A stretch of DNA of 64,000 nucleotides from Ureibacillus manganicus DSM 26584 (GTDB lineage Bacteria > Bacillota > Bacilli > Bacillales_A > Planococcaceae): contig NZ_JPVN01000001.1 in assembly GCF_000772945.1 (NCBI RefSeq), forward strand, positions 281,993 through 345,992, read 5' to 3'. Every line of letters begins with the position of its first letter. Position 1 is the first letter of the stretch. The notes beneath the pieces are model-generated. The model searched no databases and was not told the origin of the DNA. It saw only the letters and a list, made by a program, of their open reading frames with translations. The translations under genes were made by a program, and so were the position numbers. This document shows, piece after piece, positions 62,492 to 64,000 of this stretch.

Positions 62492-63930
62492 TCCACTCCC
62501 CTCCCAAAACCCATTTTATTTAATCTCAAAATTTCATTTTTCGCTTCGTCCATTGCTGTTGTAATCCCGTGATGAAAGTAGACTATATCACCATTTGCGA
62601 AATCTACATTACGCCCAACTCGTCCGCTAATTTGGATAAGTGCACTAGCTGTAAATATTTTTGATTCAGTTCCAACAACTGCGACTTGTACATTTTTGAT
62701 CGTAACTCCTCGTTCAAGGATGGTGGTTGTGAGTAAGCCAGGGATTTCCTCATTGCGCAGTTTCATCACTTTTTCTTTCCGATCCGTATCATCTGCGTAA
62801 ACGCTTAAAATATTTGGGTGAATTTTTTTAAATAACGGTGTCGCTGTTTTCATTAATTGGATTGTTGGGAAAAAGATTAAAAAAGGCTCTTTGTATTGCA
62901 GTCGTTGTTTTGTCCAATGAAGTAGTTTTGGTGGAATTGCCCCTTTTTCAAAAGGTTTATTGTAACTCCACAGTGATGCAAATCGTGGTACTGGTAGTGG
63001 CTGGCCGTGGAATCTTCTTGGAATAAATGAAACGCCCCATCCTTCTTTTTTAGTTTGGGCTAGTATTTTCGTAGAGGGTGTGGCGGTGACAAAAACGGTA
63101 GGCGCTTTGTATTTTCTAGCTTTAATAACTGCTTTTTGTAGCGATTCGTCAAATGTATATGGGAAAGCATCAGCTTCGTCGACAATGACAACATCAAATG
63201 CATTTTCGAATCTGTAAAGTTGGTGAGTTGTTGTTATGATGAGCTCCGCGTAGCCTGATTGATGTGGTGAGCCACCGTATAGAGCATGAATCGTGGTTTT
63301 TGGGAAAACTTTTTGAAATCTTGGCAATAATTCAAGCACCACATCGGTTCTTGGAGTTGCGATACACACACGGTCTCCCCGATTTAGTGCGAAGTAAACT
63401 GCTGGGAATAAAATTTCGGTTTTACCTGCCCCAGTTACTGCGTGAATAAGGTGATTACGATTTTGCCCTAAGCTTTCAATTAACTCATTGGATGCTTTTT
63501 GTTGAGAGTCAGTAAACTTACCTTCCCAGTCTAAAACATGATTCCCTTTTGATTTGACAAATGACCCCTTCCATAAAATCAAATCCGTACAGCTACTCAT
63601 TCTCCCCATATTAATGCAATGCCTACAATAAAAACACTTATTTTCACATTTTGCACAAAAAAACTCGATAAATTTCTGTTTATTACTATTATGGCAACGA
63701 TTGCATTTGTACTGCTTTTTCGTAAATGGGCCGACAGAATTTGATTGAATAGAGATAGCTTTTATAGTATCGAAATAACCTTTTTCAATATATTTCTCAA
63801 TCTTCCCCTCCGGAAACCGTGTATGATTTCTAGTCCAAATACGCCCTATAAAAAAATCCCGAATTTGAGGTTCTACAATAATGCCTTTATACAATTTAAA
63901 TTTACTAGTTTTATTAAGTTTTAATCTCAA
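62488..63930 (-). CDS. comFA: Competence DNA translocation ATPase ComFA
   Basis: 480-residue DEAD-type helicase that helps to pull single-stranded DNA through the membrane. A four-cysteine zinc finger (CNRC ... CAKC ... CFYCRHC) precedes Walker A AVTGAGKTE (about 164-172), DEAD box VVIVDEADAF, motif III VTATPS, and motif VI QISGRVGRN. The start is TTG at 63928-63930, eight bases after AGGAGG. It is the first gene of comFA-comFC and an expected ComK target; an AT palindrome lies upstream. Confidence 0.93.
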   Translation of the reverse strand: MRLKLNKTSKFKLYKGIIVEPQIRDFFIGRIWTRNHTRFPEGKIEKYIEKGYFDTIKAISIQSNSVGPFTKKQYKCNRCHNSNKQKFIEFFCAKCENKCFYCRHCINMGRMSSCTDLILWKGSFVKSKGNHVLDWEGKFTDSQQKASNELIESLGQNRNHLIHAVTGAGKTEILFPAVYFALNRGDRVCIATPRTDVVLELLPRFQKVFPKTTIHALYGGSPHQSGYAELIITTTHQLYRFENAFDVVIVDEADAFPYTFDESLQKAVIKARKYKAPTVFVTATPSTKILAQTKKEGWGVSFIPRRFHGQPLPVPRFASLWSYNKPFEKGAIPPKLLHWTKQRLQYKEPFLIFFPTIQLMKTATPLFKKIHPNILSVYADDTDRKEKVMKLRNEEIPGLLTTTILERGVTIKNVQVAVVGTESKIFTASALIQISGRVGRNVDFANGDIVYFHHGITTAMDEAKNEILRLNKMGFGRGVD

Positions 63931-63961
63931 CGATTATTCCTCCTCATCCGCACAATCGAGT

Positions 63962-63996
63962 AGAGGGAAAATAAGTTAACTTATTTTCGCCCCTCT
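63962..63996. promoter_or_regulatory. Palindrome upstream of comFA
   Basis: A perfect 20-bp palindrome AAAATAAGTTAACTTATTTT (63968-63987) is flanked by AGAGGG and CCCTCT arms that extend the pairing, with a three-base bulge. It may end the upstream gene outside the window or act as a regulator site; the AAAA/TTTT ends recall ComK boxes but the spacing does not. Confidence 0.5.
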
Positions 63997-64000
63997 CACA

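Overview
The window comes from a low-GC, Gram-positive, motile bacterium of the order Bacillales. The gene order follows the Bacillus subtilis block comFA-comFC-yvyF-flgM-flgN-flgK-flgL-yviE-fliW-csrA-hag ... flaG-fliD-fliS ... hpf-secA-prfB ... ftsEX-ctpB-minJ ... uvrBA-csbA. The differences in order and spacing, the very long flagellin and cap protein, and frequent TTG/GTG starts behind strong AGGAGG sites suggest a Lysinibacillus/Solibacillus-type member of the Planococcaceae; that genus-level guess is inference. No rRNA, tRNA, CRISPR array, prophage or intact insertion sequence was seen.

Layout. 1-2811: oligopeptide ABC importer operon (D, F, partial B). 3188-4645: membrane-anchored, secreted GH13-like protein with altered catalytic motifs. 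5641-7002: yisL and yisK. 7170-8333: DUF418 membrane protein. 8446-15679: addBA recombination nuclease. 15826-16449: TVP38-type membrane protein. 16646-17685: azlCD amino-acid exporter. 17759-19220: minJ-csbA. 20131-25299: ftsEX, an M23 hydrolase, a TlpA-like thioredoxin and ctpB, a cell-wall and division cluster. 25733-26956: yvlB. 27400-32249: uvrBA. 32459-34241: small genes, comK, an SOS-box gene and a coiled-coil protein. 34304-38673: secA and prfB, the latter with its programmed frameshift. 39360-41330: chemoreceptor. 41716-42228: XRE regulator and membrane partner. 42518-43441: EamA transporter. 43462-47476: galU, pgi, pgcA (UDP-glucose and glycolysis entry). 47719-48270: hpf. 48612-61765: PilZ protein and the late flagellar regulon. 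61883-63930: comFC and comFA (DNA uptake).

How the genes work together. The right third is a nearly complete late flagellar module: anti-sigma factor FlgM, chaperones FlgN/FliS/FliT, hook junction FlgK/FlgL, cap FliD, filament Hag, and the FliW-CsrA homeostat. Sigma-D-like promoters lie before hag, flaG, the chemoreceptor and possibly flgM, and a textbook CsrA hairpin sits in the hag leader. A DNA-processing theme runs through the window: AddAB, UvrAB, ComK, ComFA/ComFC, and two SOS boxes.

The most unusual content is non-coding. Three intergenic arrays (4865-5560, 19376-20065, 35560-36096) are built from hairpins repeated every 51-52 bp, about five helical turns. Hairpin lineages are shared between arrays and change part-way through an array while the spacing is kept. 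A fourth array (42343-42440) repeats every 21 bp, two turns. These may be a helically phased repeat system and are the best candidate here for something undescribed.
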